Assembly: GCA_029239545.1 (NCBI GenBank)
Contig: JARBUQ010000137.1
Coordinates: forward strand, 1 to 9,269
Reading direction: 5' to 3'
From: Paenibacillus sp.
GTDB taxonomy: Bacteria; Bacillota; Bacilli; Paenibacillales; NBRC-103111
DNA length: 9,269 bases
The position numbers and the translations under genes were made by a program. Below are positions 1 through 6,661 of the stretch, one piece after another (within the stretch, counting starts at the first letter, position 1; every line of letters begins with the position of its first letter). The notes below the pieces were generated by a model. It saw only the letters and a program-made list of their open reading frames with translations. It did no database searches and had not been told where the DNA came from.

Positions 1-1
1 T

Positions 2-118
2 GCATTAGGAGATTCAAGCGTGAATCGGATTGGCAACGGCATCGGAGATTTGCTGCAAGGCGCGGCTCATACTACGATTCGCACCGTAGTGGGTGTATTT
101 GACGGGCTGATTAATTGA
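2..118 (+). CDS. C-terminal end of an upstream gene, probably YqxA-like (DUF3679)
   Basis: An open frame enters from the left edge and ends at a TGA at 116-118, leaving 38 residues. The tail is rich in Gly, Ala, Val and Ile and ends in VFDGLIN. It carries no motif I can assign by itself. In Bacillus subtilis the gene just before lepA is yqxA, which follows gpr and spoIIP in that sporulation-linked cluster, so position suggests a YqxA-like protein. It does not look like the end of the SpoIIP amidase domain. The identity rests mainly on synteny. That a coding region ends here is more certain than its name. No clear terminator follows; AACCGGTT at 124-131 is only a short palindrome. Confidence 0.6.
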   Translation, partial: ALGDSSVNRIGNGIGDLLQGAAHTTIRTVVGVFDGLIN

Positions 119-167
119 TATAAAACCGGTTAATATTCATTTCATTCGTGTTCCAATCCCCTGTACA

Positions 168-196
168 TTGCTGTGCCGTTCTTATACTGGTATAAT
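168..196 (+). promoter_or_regulatory. Sigma-A-type promoter of lepA
   Basis: TTGCTG at 168-173 and a perfect TATAAT at 191-196 are separated by exactly 17 bp. The predicted transcription start near 203 leaves a leader of about 24 bases, which carries the lepA ribosome-binding site (AGGGGGAT, 215-222). The promoter shows that lepA can be transcribed independently of the upstream gene. It also argues against an upstream GTG start at 173, which would lie inside the promoter. Confidence 0.78.
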
Positions 197-226
197 GAAA
201 AGTATTTGATACGCAGGGGGATCCTC

Positions 227-2041
227 ATGTCCGATCGTTTAAAACGACAACAGAAAATTCGCAACTTCAGCATTATTGCTCATATTGACCATGGAAAGTC
301 AACTTTAGCGGACCGTATTCTTGAATATACCGGAGCTTTGTCCTCTCGTGAAATGCAGGACCAAGTGCTAGATAAGATGGATCTGGAGCGGGAACGCGGC
401 ATTACGATTAAGCTGCAAGCCGTGCGTTTGAATTATCGTGCCGATGACGGTGTAGAATATATTTTGAACCTGATAGATACGCCTGGACATGTCGACTTCA
501 CCTATGAAGTGTCCCGAAGCTTGGCCGCTTGTGAAGGTGCCCTGCTCGTTGTGGATGCGGCTCAGGGGATCGAAGCGCAGACGTTGGCTAATGTATATTT
601 GGCGCTAGACAATAACTTGGAGATTTTGCCGGTCATCAACAAGATCGACCTGCCGAGTGCAGACCCGGAGCGTGTAAAGCATGAGATAGAAGAAGTGATC
701 GGTCTGGATGCGAGTGAAGCGGTTCTGGCTTCAGCCAAGGCTGGCATCGGGATCAAAGAAATATTGGAGCAGGTCGTGCAGAAGGTCCCGGCTCCTACTG
801 GATCAGAGGATCAGCCATTGAAGGCTCTCATCTTCGACTCCCATTACGACGCCTATAAGGGAGTTATCGTATATGTGCGTGTAGTCGACGGAACGATCCG
901 CAAAGGAACACAAATCAAATTCATGGCTACTGATGCTGTTTTTGAAGTTATCGAAGTGGGCGCGTTCAAGCCTAGAATGTCGGTAGTGGAAGAATTAACT
1001 ATTGGCGATGTAGGCTTCGTCGTGGCAGGAATTAAGAATGTGAAGGATACGCGTGTCGGGGATACGATCACTGAAGCGAAGCGTCCTGCAGCAGAGCCGC
1101 TGCCTGGATATCGCAAGATTAACCCTATGGTCTATTGCGGCCTGTATCCAATTGAAACATCGGATTATAATGATTTGCGCGAAGCGCTTGAGAAGCTTGA
1201 GCTGAATGATGCGTCGCTTAAATATGAGCCGGAGACTTCCACGGCGCTTGGCTTTGGGTTCCGCTGCGGTTTCTTGGGACTTCTTCACATGGAAATCATT
1301 CAGGAACGGATCGAACGGGAATTCAACATTCCGATGATTACAACGGCACCAAGCGTTATATTCAAAGTAACATTAACGAATGGTGAAGTTCTGATTATCG
1401 ATAATCCATCGAACTATCCGGAACCCGGCAAAATTGAATATGTAGAAGAGCCATATGTCAAAGCATCCATTATCGTGCCCAATGATTATGTGGGAGCAAT
1501 TATGGAGCTTTGTCAAGGCAAGCGCGGCGAGTTCATCAACATGGAATACTTGGATACAACAAGAGTTACCCTGACTTACGACATGCCGCTGTCTGAGATT
1601 GTATATGACTTTTTTGATCAATTGAAATCCAGTACCAAGGGCTATGCTTCCTTCGACTATGTACTGTCGGGTTACAAACGTTCAACATTGGTCAAAATGG
1701 ATATTCTTCTGAACAGCGAGCAGGTAGACGCCTTGTCCTTTATCGTTCACCGAGATCGTGCTTACAATCGTGGGCGTATTATATGTGAGAAGCTGAAGGA
1801 TATCATTCCTCGGCAAATGTTCGAAGTGCCTATTCAAGCTGCTATTGGGCAAAAGGTTGTAGCGCGTGAGACGGTCAAGGCTATGCGCAAGAACGTATTA
1901 GCGAAGTGTTACGGCGGAGACATCTCGCGTAAACGCAAGCTGCTGGATAAGCAGAAGGAAGGCAAGAAGCGTATGAAGCAGGTGGGCAGCGTAGAGGTTC
2001 CTCAGGAGGCCTTTATGGCGGTTCTAAAAATCGACGAGTAG
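227..2041 (+). CDS. lepA: Elongation factor 4 (LepA), ribosome-associated GTPase
   Basis: This is a translation GTPase of 604 residues, against about 600-612 for bacterial LepA. The family acts on the ribosome: back-translocation was reported in vitro, and a role in initiation or 30S biogenesis has been proposed from in vivo work. The GTP-binding motifs are intact: AHIDHGKST (18-26), RGITIK (57-62), DTPGHVD (84-90, with the catalytic-type His88), NKID (138-141) and SAK (169-171). EF-G-like domains follow. The C-terminal domain is specific to LepA and carries the typical YGGDISRKRKLL stretch and a Lys-rich segment near the end. I chose ATG 227 because it has a GGGGG ribosome-binding site six bases upstream and matches the family N-terminus. 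An in-frame GTG at 173 would overlap the promoter. No frameshift or missing motif was seen. Confidence 0.97.
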   Translation: MSDRLKRQQKIRNFSIIAHIDHGKSTLADRILEYTGALSSREMQDQVLDKMDLERERGITIKLQAVRLNYRADDGVEYILNLIDTPGHVDFTYEVSRSLAACEGALLVVDAAQGIEAQTLANVYLALDNNLEILPVINKIDLPSADPERVKHEIEEVIGLDASEAVLASAKAGIGIKEILEQVVQKVPAPTGSEDQPLKALIFDSHYDAYKGVIVYVRVVDGTIRKGTQIKFMATDAVFEVIEVGAFKPRMSVVEELTIGDVGFVVAGIKNVKDTRVGDTITEAKRPAAEPLPGYRKINPMVYCGLYPIETSDYNDLREALEKLELNDASLKYEPETSTALGFGFRCGFLGLLHMEIIQERIEREFNIPMITTAPSVIFKVTLTNGEVLIIDNPSNYPEPGKIEYVEEPYVKASIIVPNDYVGAIMELCQGKRGEFINMEYLDTTRVTLTYDMPLSEIVYDFFDQLKSSTKGYASFDYVLSGYKRSTLVKMDILLNSEQVDALSFIVHRDRAYNRGRIICEKLKDIIPRQMFEVPIQAAIGQKVVARETVKAMRKNVLAKCYGGDISRKRKLLDKQKEGKKRMKQVGSVEVPQEAFMAVLKIDE

Positions 2042-2085
2042 GCAGGAGCAGCACAGAAAGCATAATGTCGATAATCGTTCAGGAA

Positions 2086-2116
2086 GGGAGGCTCTTGCAG
2101 CCTCCCCGTCTATTTT
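2086..2116 (+). terminator. Hairpin after lepA, weak terminator or attenuator
   Basis: GGGAGGCT (2086-2093) and AGCCTCCC (2099-2106) form a perfect 8-bp GC-rich stem with a 5-base loop. The following CGTCTATTTT is only moderately T-rich. It lies 45 bases after the lepA stop and 76 before hemW. I see no convincing promoter between it and hemW, so partial read-through from lepA into hemW is more likely than full termination. Confidence 0.5.
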
Positions 2117-2181
2117 CAGAGCATAATGGACTTTACCAAGAATCTGCACGCTAAAGGAAGTAGTAAGGAGAGCGAAATAAA

Positions 2182-3336
2182 ATGATCCAAAAGGAAACAA
2201 GGCCCAAGGCCGTTTATATTCATATCCCTTTCTGTACGAACAAGTGTCACTACTGTGACTTCAATTCGTATGTGCTGAAGGGTCAGCCTGTAATGGATTA
2301 TCTGGATGCGCTGGAGCGTGAGATGGAGCTTACGGTGAGACAGGTTCCCCCGGAAGGGATCAAAACGATATTCGTCGGGGGAGGTACTCCAACGGTTTTA
2401 TTGCCGGATCAGATGAGCCATTTCCTCCAATTGGTGAATACTTATTTTCCGGATCGGGTGGAGGACCTTGAATTTTCGATGGAGGCTAATCCCGGTACGA
2501 CTGATCTGGAGAAGCTGCAGGCGATGAAAGAAGGCGGAGTGAATCGGATTAGCTTCGGAGTCCAATCCTTCGATAACGAGCTGCTGCTTGAGCTTGGGCG
2601 CATCCATAATACGGACGATGTCTATCGCAGCCTGGAGAACGCGCGGGCAGTGGGCTTCGATAATTTGTCCATTGACCTCATGTTCGGTTTGCCGAAACAA
2701 ACGATTGCCCATATGGAAGATACGCTCGACAAAGCGCTCAAGCTGGATCTTCAGCATTACTCCATCTACAGCCTGAAGATCGAGGAGAACACGCTGTTTC
2801 ATACTTTATTCAACAAGAACAAGCTGCCGCTGCCCGACGAGGATGATGAGCTCGCGATGTACCTGTCGATTATGAAGCGTTTGAAGGCAGCGGGGTACGA
2901 GCAGTATGAGATCAGCAACTTCGCCAAGCCTGGTCGCCAAAGCCGACATAATTCGGCCTATTGGCATAATGACAGCTACTACGGATTAGGGGCTGGAGCT
3001 CACGGGTATATGCACGGCAGCCGCCATGTGAATATTAAGGGAGTGCAGCCTTACATTGATTCCACTAGCAAAGGATTGCCGCTGTTAGAGCAATTTGAGG
3101 TTAGTGAGCACGAAGCAATGGAGGACTTTATGATGGTAGGGCTGCGTTTGCTGGACGGGGTGAAGCGCGATAACTTCCGACTGCAGTTCGATCGGGAGCT
3201 GGAGGAAGTATTCCCGGAACAGCTGCGGCGTTTGACAGCCAACGGGCTGCTGATAGCGGACTCTCAAGGTTATCGTTTGTCAGAGCAGGGGCTATTATTC
3301 GGAAATGATGTATTTGTACAATTTTTGGAGGGTTGA
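2182..3336 (+). CDS. hemW: HemW, radical-SAM-family haem chaperone (formerly HemN-like)
   Basis: The product is a 384-residue radical SAM protein. The 4Fe-4S-binding cysteines are C18, C22 and C25 in CTNKCHYCDF, followed by the GGGTPT SAM-binding motif at 66-71. The residue two positions after the last cysteine is Phe27 rather than the Cys found in true oxygen-independent coproporphyrinogen oxidase (HemN). An HNSAYW motif at 256-261 matches the HNxxYW haem-binding signature of HemW. Many databases still call this family coproporphyrinogen III oxidase. Characterised HemW proteins bind haem and deliver it to target proteins, and they lack the oxidase activity. The ATG at 2182 has AAGGAG at 2165-2170, a somewhat long spacing of 11 bases. 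Placement directly after lepA is conserved in Bacillales. Confidence 0.94.
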   Translation: MIQKETRPKAVYIHIPFCTNKCHYCDFNSYVLKGQPVMDYLDALEREMELTVRQVPPEGIKTIFVGGGTPTVLLPDQMSHFLQLVNTYFPDRVEDLEFSMEANPGTTDLEKLQAMKEGGVNRISFGVQSFDNELLLELGRIHNTDDVYRSLENARAVGFDNLSIDLMFGLPKQTIAHMEDTLDKALKLDLQHYSIYSLKIEENTLFHTLFNKNKLPLPDEDDELAMYLSIMKRLKAAGYEQYEISNFAKPGRQSRHNSAYWHNDSYYGLGAGAHGYMHGSRHVNIKGVQPYIDSTSKGLPLLEQFEVSEHEAMEDFMMVGLRLLDGVKRDNFRLQFDRELEEVFPEQLRRLTANGLLIADSQGYRLSEQGLLFGNDVFVQFLEG

Positions 3337-3395
3337 GGGACGGCTTGAGTTAAGCTGCCTTGACTGCATTATTGTGTGAAATAGTCAAAAAGTGC

Positions 3396-3424
3396 TTGCT
3401 CATTCATACGGACTGATGTATATT
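3396..3424 (+). promoter_or_regulatory. Sigma-A-type promoter of the acetyltransferase gene
   Basis: TTGCTC at 3396-3401 and TATATT at 3419-3424 are separated by 17 bp, and each hexamer is close to consensus. The predicted start is near 3431, about 35 bases before the acetyltransferase ATG. The -10 hexamer lies entirely inside the ARG-box palindrome at 3417-3430, so a bound repressor would block polymerase. This separates the gene from hemW transcription. Confidence 0.6.
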
Positions 3425-3431
3425 TATACAT
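3416..3431. promoter_or_regulatory. Putative ARG box (ArgR/AhrC operator)
   Basis: ATGTATA and TATACAT form perfect 7-bp inverted arms around a central TT. The core at 3417-3430, TGTATATTTATACA, matches every informative position of the general ARG-box pattern TGNATWWWWATNCA as I remember it. It overlaps the -10 box of the promoter. Immediately upstream, 3393-3406 (TGCTTGCTCATTCA) matches 8 of 12 informative positions and could be a weak second site over the -35 box, but its centre-to-centre spacing of 24 bp differs from the usual 21. The match is read from sequence; that ArgR/AhrC binds here is inference. Confidence 0.55.
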
Positions 3432-3465
3432 ATTTCAGTATGAACTAATACGGGTGGGATGTCAG

Positions 3466-3933
3466 ATGAACATAACAGTAACTTGCCGGAGAGCAGTGGC
3501 GGACGATGTAGAAGCTCTATTCGAGCTTATACAGGGATATGCAGAGCAGGGAATTATGCTGCCTCGTTCGAAGGAGGCTTTACTGAGACATATAACTACT
3601 TTTGTAGTGGCAGAAATGGAAGGAAGCTTCGTCGGCTGCGGATCGTTATTCAGACTCGGAAGTGATCTGGTTGAGATTCGCTCGCTCGGAGTGACAGAGG
3701 GCCACAAGGGACTGGGCATCGGTCGGAAGGTTGTTGACTTCCTGGTCGATGAGGCGCGTAAAGAAGGAATTCCGAAGATCATGGCTCTAACCTACGAGGT
3801 TGCCTTTTTTCAAAAAAACGGATTTGAGGTCGTAGAGAAAGAGATTTTTCCGGAAAAGGTTTGGACGGATTGCATCCATTGCAAGAAGCAGCACTGCTGC
3901 GATGAAATAGCTGTTCTGAAGCGCCTTGACTGA
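3466..3933 (+). CDS. GNAT acetyltransferase, probable short-form N-acetylglutamate synthase
   Basis: This is a 155-residue single-domain GNAT protein. The acetyl-CoA loop is HKGLGIGRK (80-88), preceded by the strand VEIRSLGV (69-76) and followed by LTYEVAFFQKNGF (108-120). This combination resembles the stand-alone acetyltransferase-type N-acetylglutamate synthases, such as mycobacterial Rv2747 and the short ArgA-like proteins of some Proteobacteria, which acetylate glutamate to begin arginine synthesis. The C-terminus has a Cys cluster (C136, C139, C144, C145, then Asp-Glu), as I recall for short ArgA-like homologues. A role for it in metal or redox binding is unproven. The start at ATG 3466 follows GGGTGGG at 3452-3458; an in-frame GTG at 3454 falls inside that site. 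The overlapping ARG box supports an arginine role. Glutamate as substrate is inference, and another amino-group acetyltransferase remains possible. Confidence 0.82.
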   Translation: MNITVTCRRAVADDVEALFELIQGYAEQGIMLPRSKEALLRHITTFVVAEMEGSFVGCGSLFRLGSDLVEIRSLGVTEGHKGLGIGRKVVDFLVDEARKEGIPKIMALTYEVAFFQKNGFEVVEKEIFPEKVWTDCIHCKKQHCCDEIAVLKRLD

Positions 3934-3956
3934 CTTGACAAGGGGCTTTTCTTTTT
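3919..3956 (+). terminator. Rho-independent terminator of the acetyltransferase gene
   Basis: AAGCGCCTTG (3919-3928) pairs with CAAGGGGCTT (3939-3948), nine pairs with one G-G mismatch around a 10-base loop. The run TTTTCTTTTT at 3947-3956 follows directly. The left arm lies in the last codons of the acetyltransferase gene, and the stop codon is in the loop. It should insulate the heat-shock operon from upstream transcription. Confidence 0.78.
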
Positions 3957-3970
3957 GGTATTTTGATAAT
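3935..3970 (+). promoter_or_regulatory. Probable sigma-A promoter of the hrcA operon
   Basis: A perfect TTGACA lies at 3935-3940, inside the upstream terminator hairpin. With an 18-bp spacer the -10 would be TATTTT at 3959-3964 (4 of 6 matches). A better -10, GATAAT, is at 3965-3970, but it would leave a 24-bp spacer from TTGACA. Either places the start near 3971-3977, at the edge of the CIRCE element, as expected for HrcA-controlled operons. Which -10 is used cannot be decided by eye. Confidence 0.55.
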
Positions 3971-3975
3971 AGGAA

Positions 3976-4002
3976 TTAGCACTCCTTTCGGGTGAGTGCT
4001 AA
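3976..4002. promoter_or_regulatory. CIRCE element, HrcA operator
   Basis: TTAGCACTC (3976-3984), a 9-base spacer, and GAGTGCTAA (3994-4002) match the CIRCE consensus (TTAGCACTC-N9-GAGTGCTAA) at every arm position. HrcA bound here blocks transcription of its own operon; heat shock titrates the chaperonin that keeps HrcA active, which releases the operon. This is the only CIRCE copy in the window, so it should serve hrcA, the chaperonin gene, grpE and dnaK together. Confidence 0.98.
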
Positions 4003-4052
4003 CGATGGAAGATTGAATGTATGTTTCAGGTATCCAGTTGGGAGGCGAGAAT

Positions 4053-5078
4053 ATGTTATCTGAACGTCAGAGATTGATTTTGAGCGCAATAGTGGATGAC
4101 TATATTCGTTCGGCTGAACCGGTCGGGTCCCGCACCATTTCCAAGCGAAACGATGTGAGCTTTAGTCCGGCAACGATTCGCAACGAGATGTCGGATCTGG
4201 AAGAACTGGGCTTTCTTGAGCAACCGCATACTTCAGCTGGCCGTATTCCTTCTAATAAAGGTTATCGGTATTATGTAGATCATCTGGTCAAACGAGGCAA
4301 TTTAACGAAGCAGGAGCTGGACGTAATTAAGCTGTTCTTCGCTGAGAAGTTAGATGAGATGGAGCGAGCGATCCAGCATGTGGCGGTTATTTTGTCCAAT
4401 ATGACGAATTATACGTCCATCGTGCTAGGGCCTGAGCTGTTAAGCACGACGCTGAAGCATCTGCAGATCGTTCCCTTGAATGATCAATCTGCTGTTGCTA
4501 TTGTTGTCACCAACACCGGGCATGTGGAGAACAAGGTCGTCACTATTCCGGAGGGGGTTCCGATATCGGAGATCGAGCGGATTGTGAACATGCTGAATGC
4601 TCGATTGAGCGGAGTACCTCTGATTCATTTCAAATCCAAGCTGTATAATGAGATCGGCAGTGAATTAAGCCATTATTCGAGTCAGTACGAGGAATTGGTT
4701 AAACTGATAGAAGGGGTTTTGCTGCATGATGAGGATGATCGCATCTTCATAAGCGGTGCAACCAATATGCTTACTCAGCCTGAATTCCGTGATGTAGGCA
4801 AGGTTAAGGGGATTCTTGATCTATTCGATGAAACCCAGACGCTTGTCCGCCTAGTGTCAGCAGCAACGCATGGCATACAGGTTCGAATTGGGACCGAGAA
4901 CACGGTTCAAGCGATTAATCATTGCAGTTTAATTACCGCATCTTATTCCATTGACGGTCATTCTCTTGGAACGATCGGCATTCTGGGCCCTACTCGTATG
5001 GAATATGGCAAAGTAATCAGCTTGCTCGATGTGCTTTCCAAGGACATGGCCCTTCTTATGGGACGATGGTACAAGTAG
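4053..5078 (+). CDS. hrcA: Heat-inducible transcriptional repressor HrcA
   Basis: This 341-residue protein matches the usual HrcA length (343 in B. subtilis). The N-terminal winged helix covers roughly residues 1-75, with the conserved PATIRNEMSDLEELG recognition segment at 39-53 and AGRIPS soon after. The C-terminal part contains family landmarks FISGATNML, a VRIGTEN motif and LGTIGILGPTRMEY near the end, typical of the GAF-like dimerisation domain. It represses class I heat-shock genes by binding CIRCE, and the perfect site at 3976-4002 makes it autoregulated. I chose ATG 4053 because GGGAGG at 4040-4045 lies seven bases upstream and the protein then begins at the family position. An ATG at 4017 would add 12 residues without a clear ribosome-binding site. 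The chaperonin gene starts 33 bases after its stop. Confidence 0.97.
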   Translation: MLSERQRLILSAIVDDYIRSAEPVGSRTISKRNDVSFSPATIRNEMSDLEELGFLEQPHTSAGRIPSNKGYRYYVDHLVKRGNLTKQELDVIKLFFAEKLDEMERAIQHVAVILSNMTNYTSIVLGPELLSTTLKHLQIVPLNDQSAVAIVVTNTGHVENKVVTIPEGVPISEIERIVNMLNARLSGVPLIHFKSKLYNEIGSELSHYSSQYEELVKLIEGVLLHDEDDRIFISGATNMLTQPEFRDVGKVKGILDLFDETQTLVRLVSAATHGIQVRIGTENTVQAINHCSLITASYSIDGHSLGTIGILGPTRMEYGKVISLLDVLSKDMALLMGRWYK

Positions 5079-5111
5079 CGGATTAGACGCTTAAGAAGGA
5101 AGAGAATCCGT

Positions 5112-6644
5112 ATGAAGCAGGGGAATTTAGAGGGCGAGGATCGTTATGCTACGCTATTGAACAATGCGGGCGCGATTCGAGCTATATGCTCGGCTGTCGA
5201 AGGAACGTTAGGTCCTAAAGGTCTGGATACGATGCTCGTTGGAAGCCGCGGCGAGGTGCTCGTCACCAACGACGGAGCGACGATCCTCGAGCAGATGGAC
5301 GTGACACATCCGGCGGCGCGGATGCTTGTGCAGGTCGCCAAGTCGCAGCAAGAGCGCGTAGGCGATGGCACTACGACAGCGACGGTGCTGGCCGGAGCTC
5401 TCGTTGCCGAGGGCGTTGCGCAAGTAACACGCGGCGTACCGGTCTCGAAGGTTGTGACTGGGCTGCAGGAGGGGATCCGACTTGCGACAGAGATGCTGCA
5501 GGCCCGCAGCCGGCCGCTTGCAGGGCTGCGCGACCCGATGTTATACAGGGTCGCCTATGTTGCTGCACGCGAGGACAGGCAGCTTGCCGAGCTTGTGATG
5601 GCTGCGGCCGAACGGCTGGGTGTCGACACGCTGCGTGACGAGGGATACCGGCTGGCCGATTCGATCGTCGCTCACGACAAACCTGTGAGCGAGGTATGGT
5701 CCGGCTTGCTGCTTAAGCATAAGCCGATTCACGCGCAGATGCTGGCGATAGAGCTCCAGCTGCCGAAGCTGCTCGTGCTGCATGATGCGCTGGAGCCTGA
5801 GAAGCAGGATGAAGAAGCGATGATGACAGATGCGGGTTTTCACCGCTACCTCCAGCTTAAGGAAGACTTTAAGGTTAACCTGAACAAGCTGCTGGATTTG
5901 GATGTACGTTTCGTTGCTGTGGATCGCGGTGTAGATCAGGAGGCCGAGCAATTTTGCGCCGATCATGGTATTGTGGTACTGCAGCGGGTGTCCAAGCGTG
6001 AGCTTCAGCGCATCTGCGAGCACACAGGCGCGCGGCCGATCCGCCGCACGGTGCTGAAGAAGTCGCTCGCCGAGCTTGCGCCTTACCTGGGCACCTGCGA
6101 GACGCTTGCGTATGACGCGCGCATCGAGCAGGTGCGCCTCACGGGCGGCGCGGGCTTGCCCGCTGCAACCGTGCTCGTCGGCGGCAGCACCGCCGAGGTC
6201 GTGGGCGAGCGGGCGCGCATCGCCCGCGATGCCGCCTCTGCCGTGCAGGCCGCCGTACGCGGCGGCTACTTGCCCGGAGGCGGCGCCGTGGAGGTAGCGG
6301 TCGCGCATGAGCTTGACCGCTACCGCGAGACAGTCAAGGGCATGGAGGCGTTCGGTGTCGCAGCCGTCGTACAGGCGCTACATAAGCCGCTTGCCCAGAT
6401 GGTGCTGAACGCCGGATTTAACCCGCTCGAGCATGTCGAGCAAGTTAGAGCAGCTCAACTGGCGAGTCAATCCGACAGTATCGCTGTAGACTGTGATTCA
6501 GGCCAATTAATGGACGTCCTGGAGAAGGGAATCGTAGATCCCGCACCTGTGAAGATCCATGCCCTTTTGGCGGCAGGAGAAGTTGCGGCTGCAGTATTGC
6601 GCATTCATACAGTTATCAAGATGAGATCGAGTGATGACGGTTAA
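5112..6644 (+). CDS. Group III (thermosome-like) chaperonin in the Hsp70 operon
   Basis: This 510-residue chaperonin resembles archaeal/eukaryotic TCP-1 chaperonins more than GroEL. The ATP site is intact: TLGPKGLDTML (32-42), TNDGATIL (52-59, Asp54), VGDGTTTA (83-90, Asp85), Asp373 in the equatorial return segment, and GGGAVE (389-394). The segment HPAARMLVQVAKSQ (66-79) is of group II type. A helical stretch in the apical region, near EDFKVNLNKLL, corresponds to the built-in lid of group II chaperonins, so no GroES partner would be expected. The C-terminus lacks a Gly-Gly-Met tail. Such bacterial group III chaperonins are known from hsp70 operons of some Firmicutes, with Carboxydothermus hydrogenoformans as the studied case. 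Substrates here are unknown. The start has AAGGA 11 bases upstream. The gene has a very GC-rich 3' half compared with its neighbours. Confidence 0.93.
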   Translation: MKQGNLEGEDRYATLLNNAGAIRAICSAVEGTLGPKGLDTMLVGSRGEVLVTNDGATILEQMDVTHPAARMLVQVAKSQQERVGDGTTTATVLAGALVAEGVAQVTRGVPVSKVVTGLQEGIRLATEMLQARSRPLAGLRDPMLYRVAYVAAREDRQLAELVMAAAERLGVDTLRDEGYRLADSIVAHDKPVSEVWSGLLLKHKPIHAQMLAIELQLPKLLVLHDALEPEKQDEEAMMTDAGFHRYLQLKEDFKVNLNKLLDLDVRFVAVDRGVDQEAEQFCADHGIVVLQRVSKRELQRICEHTGARPIRRTVLKKSLAELAPYLGTCETLAYDARIEQVRLTGGAGLPAATVLVGGSTAEVVGERARIARDAASAVQAAVRGGYLPGGGAVEVAVAHELDRYRETVKGMEAFGVAAVVQALHKPLAQMVLNAGFNPLEHVEQVRAAQLASQSDSIAVDCDSGQLMDVLEKGIVDPAPVKIHALLAAGEVAAAVLRIHTVIKMRSSDDG

Positions 6645-6647
6645 AGG

Positions 6648-6661
6648 CAAGCTTAAGCTTG
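6648..6661. repeat. 14-bp perfect palindrome in the chaperonin-grpE gap
   Basis: CAAGCTTAAGCTTG is a perfect self-complementary sequence four bases after the chaperonin stop codon. AGGC (6645-6648) and GCCT (6666-6669) could extend or compete with the fold. No T-run follows, so it is not a terminator. The 91-base gap holds no promoter that I can recognise. A role as an mRNA processing or stability element between the chaperonin and grpE parts of the transcript is possible but unproven. Confidence 0.4.

Noticed and set aside
124..131. AACCGGTT palindrome after the first gene as a terminator or operator.
   Set aside because: It is only 8 bp, has no loop and no T-run, and such short palindromes occur often by chance.
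173..226. An 18-codon upstream extension of lepA starting at GTG 173.
   Set aside because: It overlaps the -35 and -10 boxes of the lepA promoter, has no ribosome-binding site, and adds residues foreign to the LepA family. ATG 227 has both a good site and the right N-terminus.
3359..3388. TTGACT at 3360-3365 as a -35 box for the acetyltransferase gene.
   Set aside because: At 17 bp spacing the -10 position reads AGTCAA, which is not a -10 box. The pair TTGCTC and TATATT further downstream fits better.
4017..4052. A 12-residue extension of HrcA from ATG 4017.
   Set aside because: There is no ribosome-binding site before it, whereas ATG 4053 has GGGAGG at the right spacing and begins at the conserved HrcA position.
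5541..6308. A 255-codon open frame on the minus strand inside the chaperonin gene.
   Set aside because: It lies opposite a GC-rich coding region, where long antisense open frames are expected. Its product is low-complexity, rich in Arg, Ala, His and Gly, with no recognisable domain.
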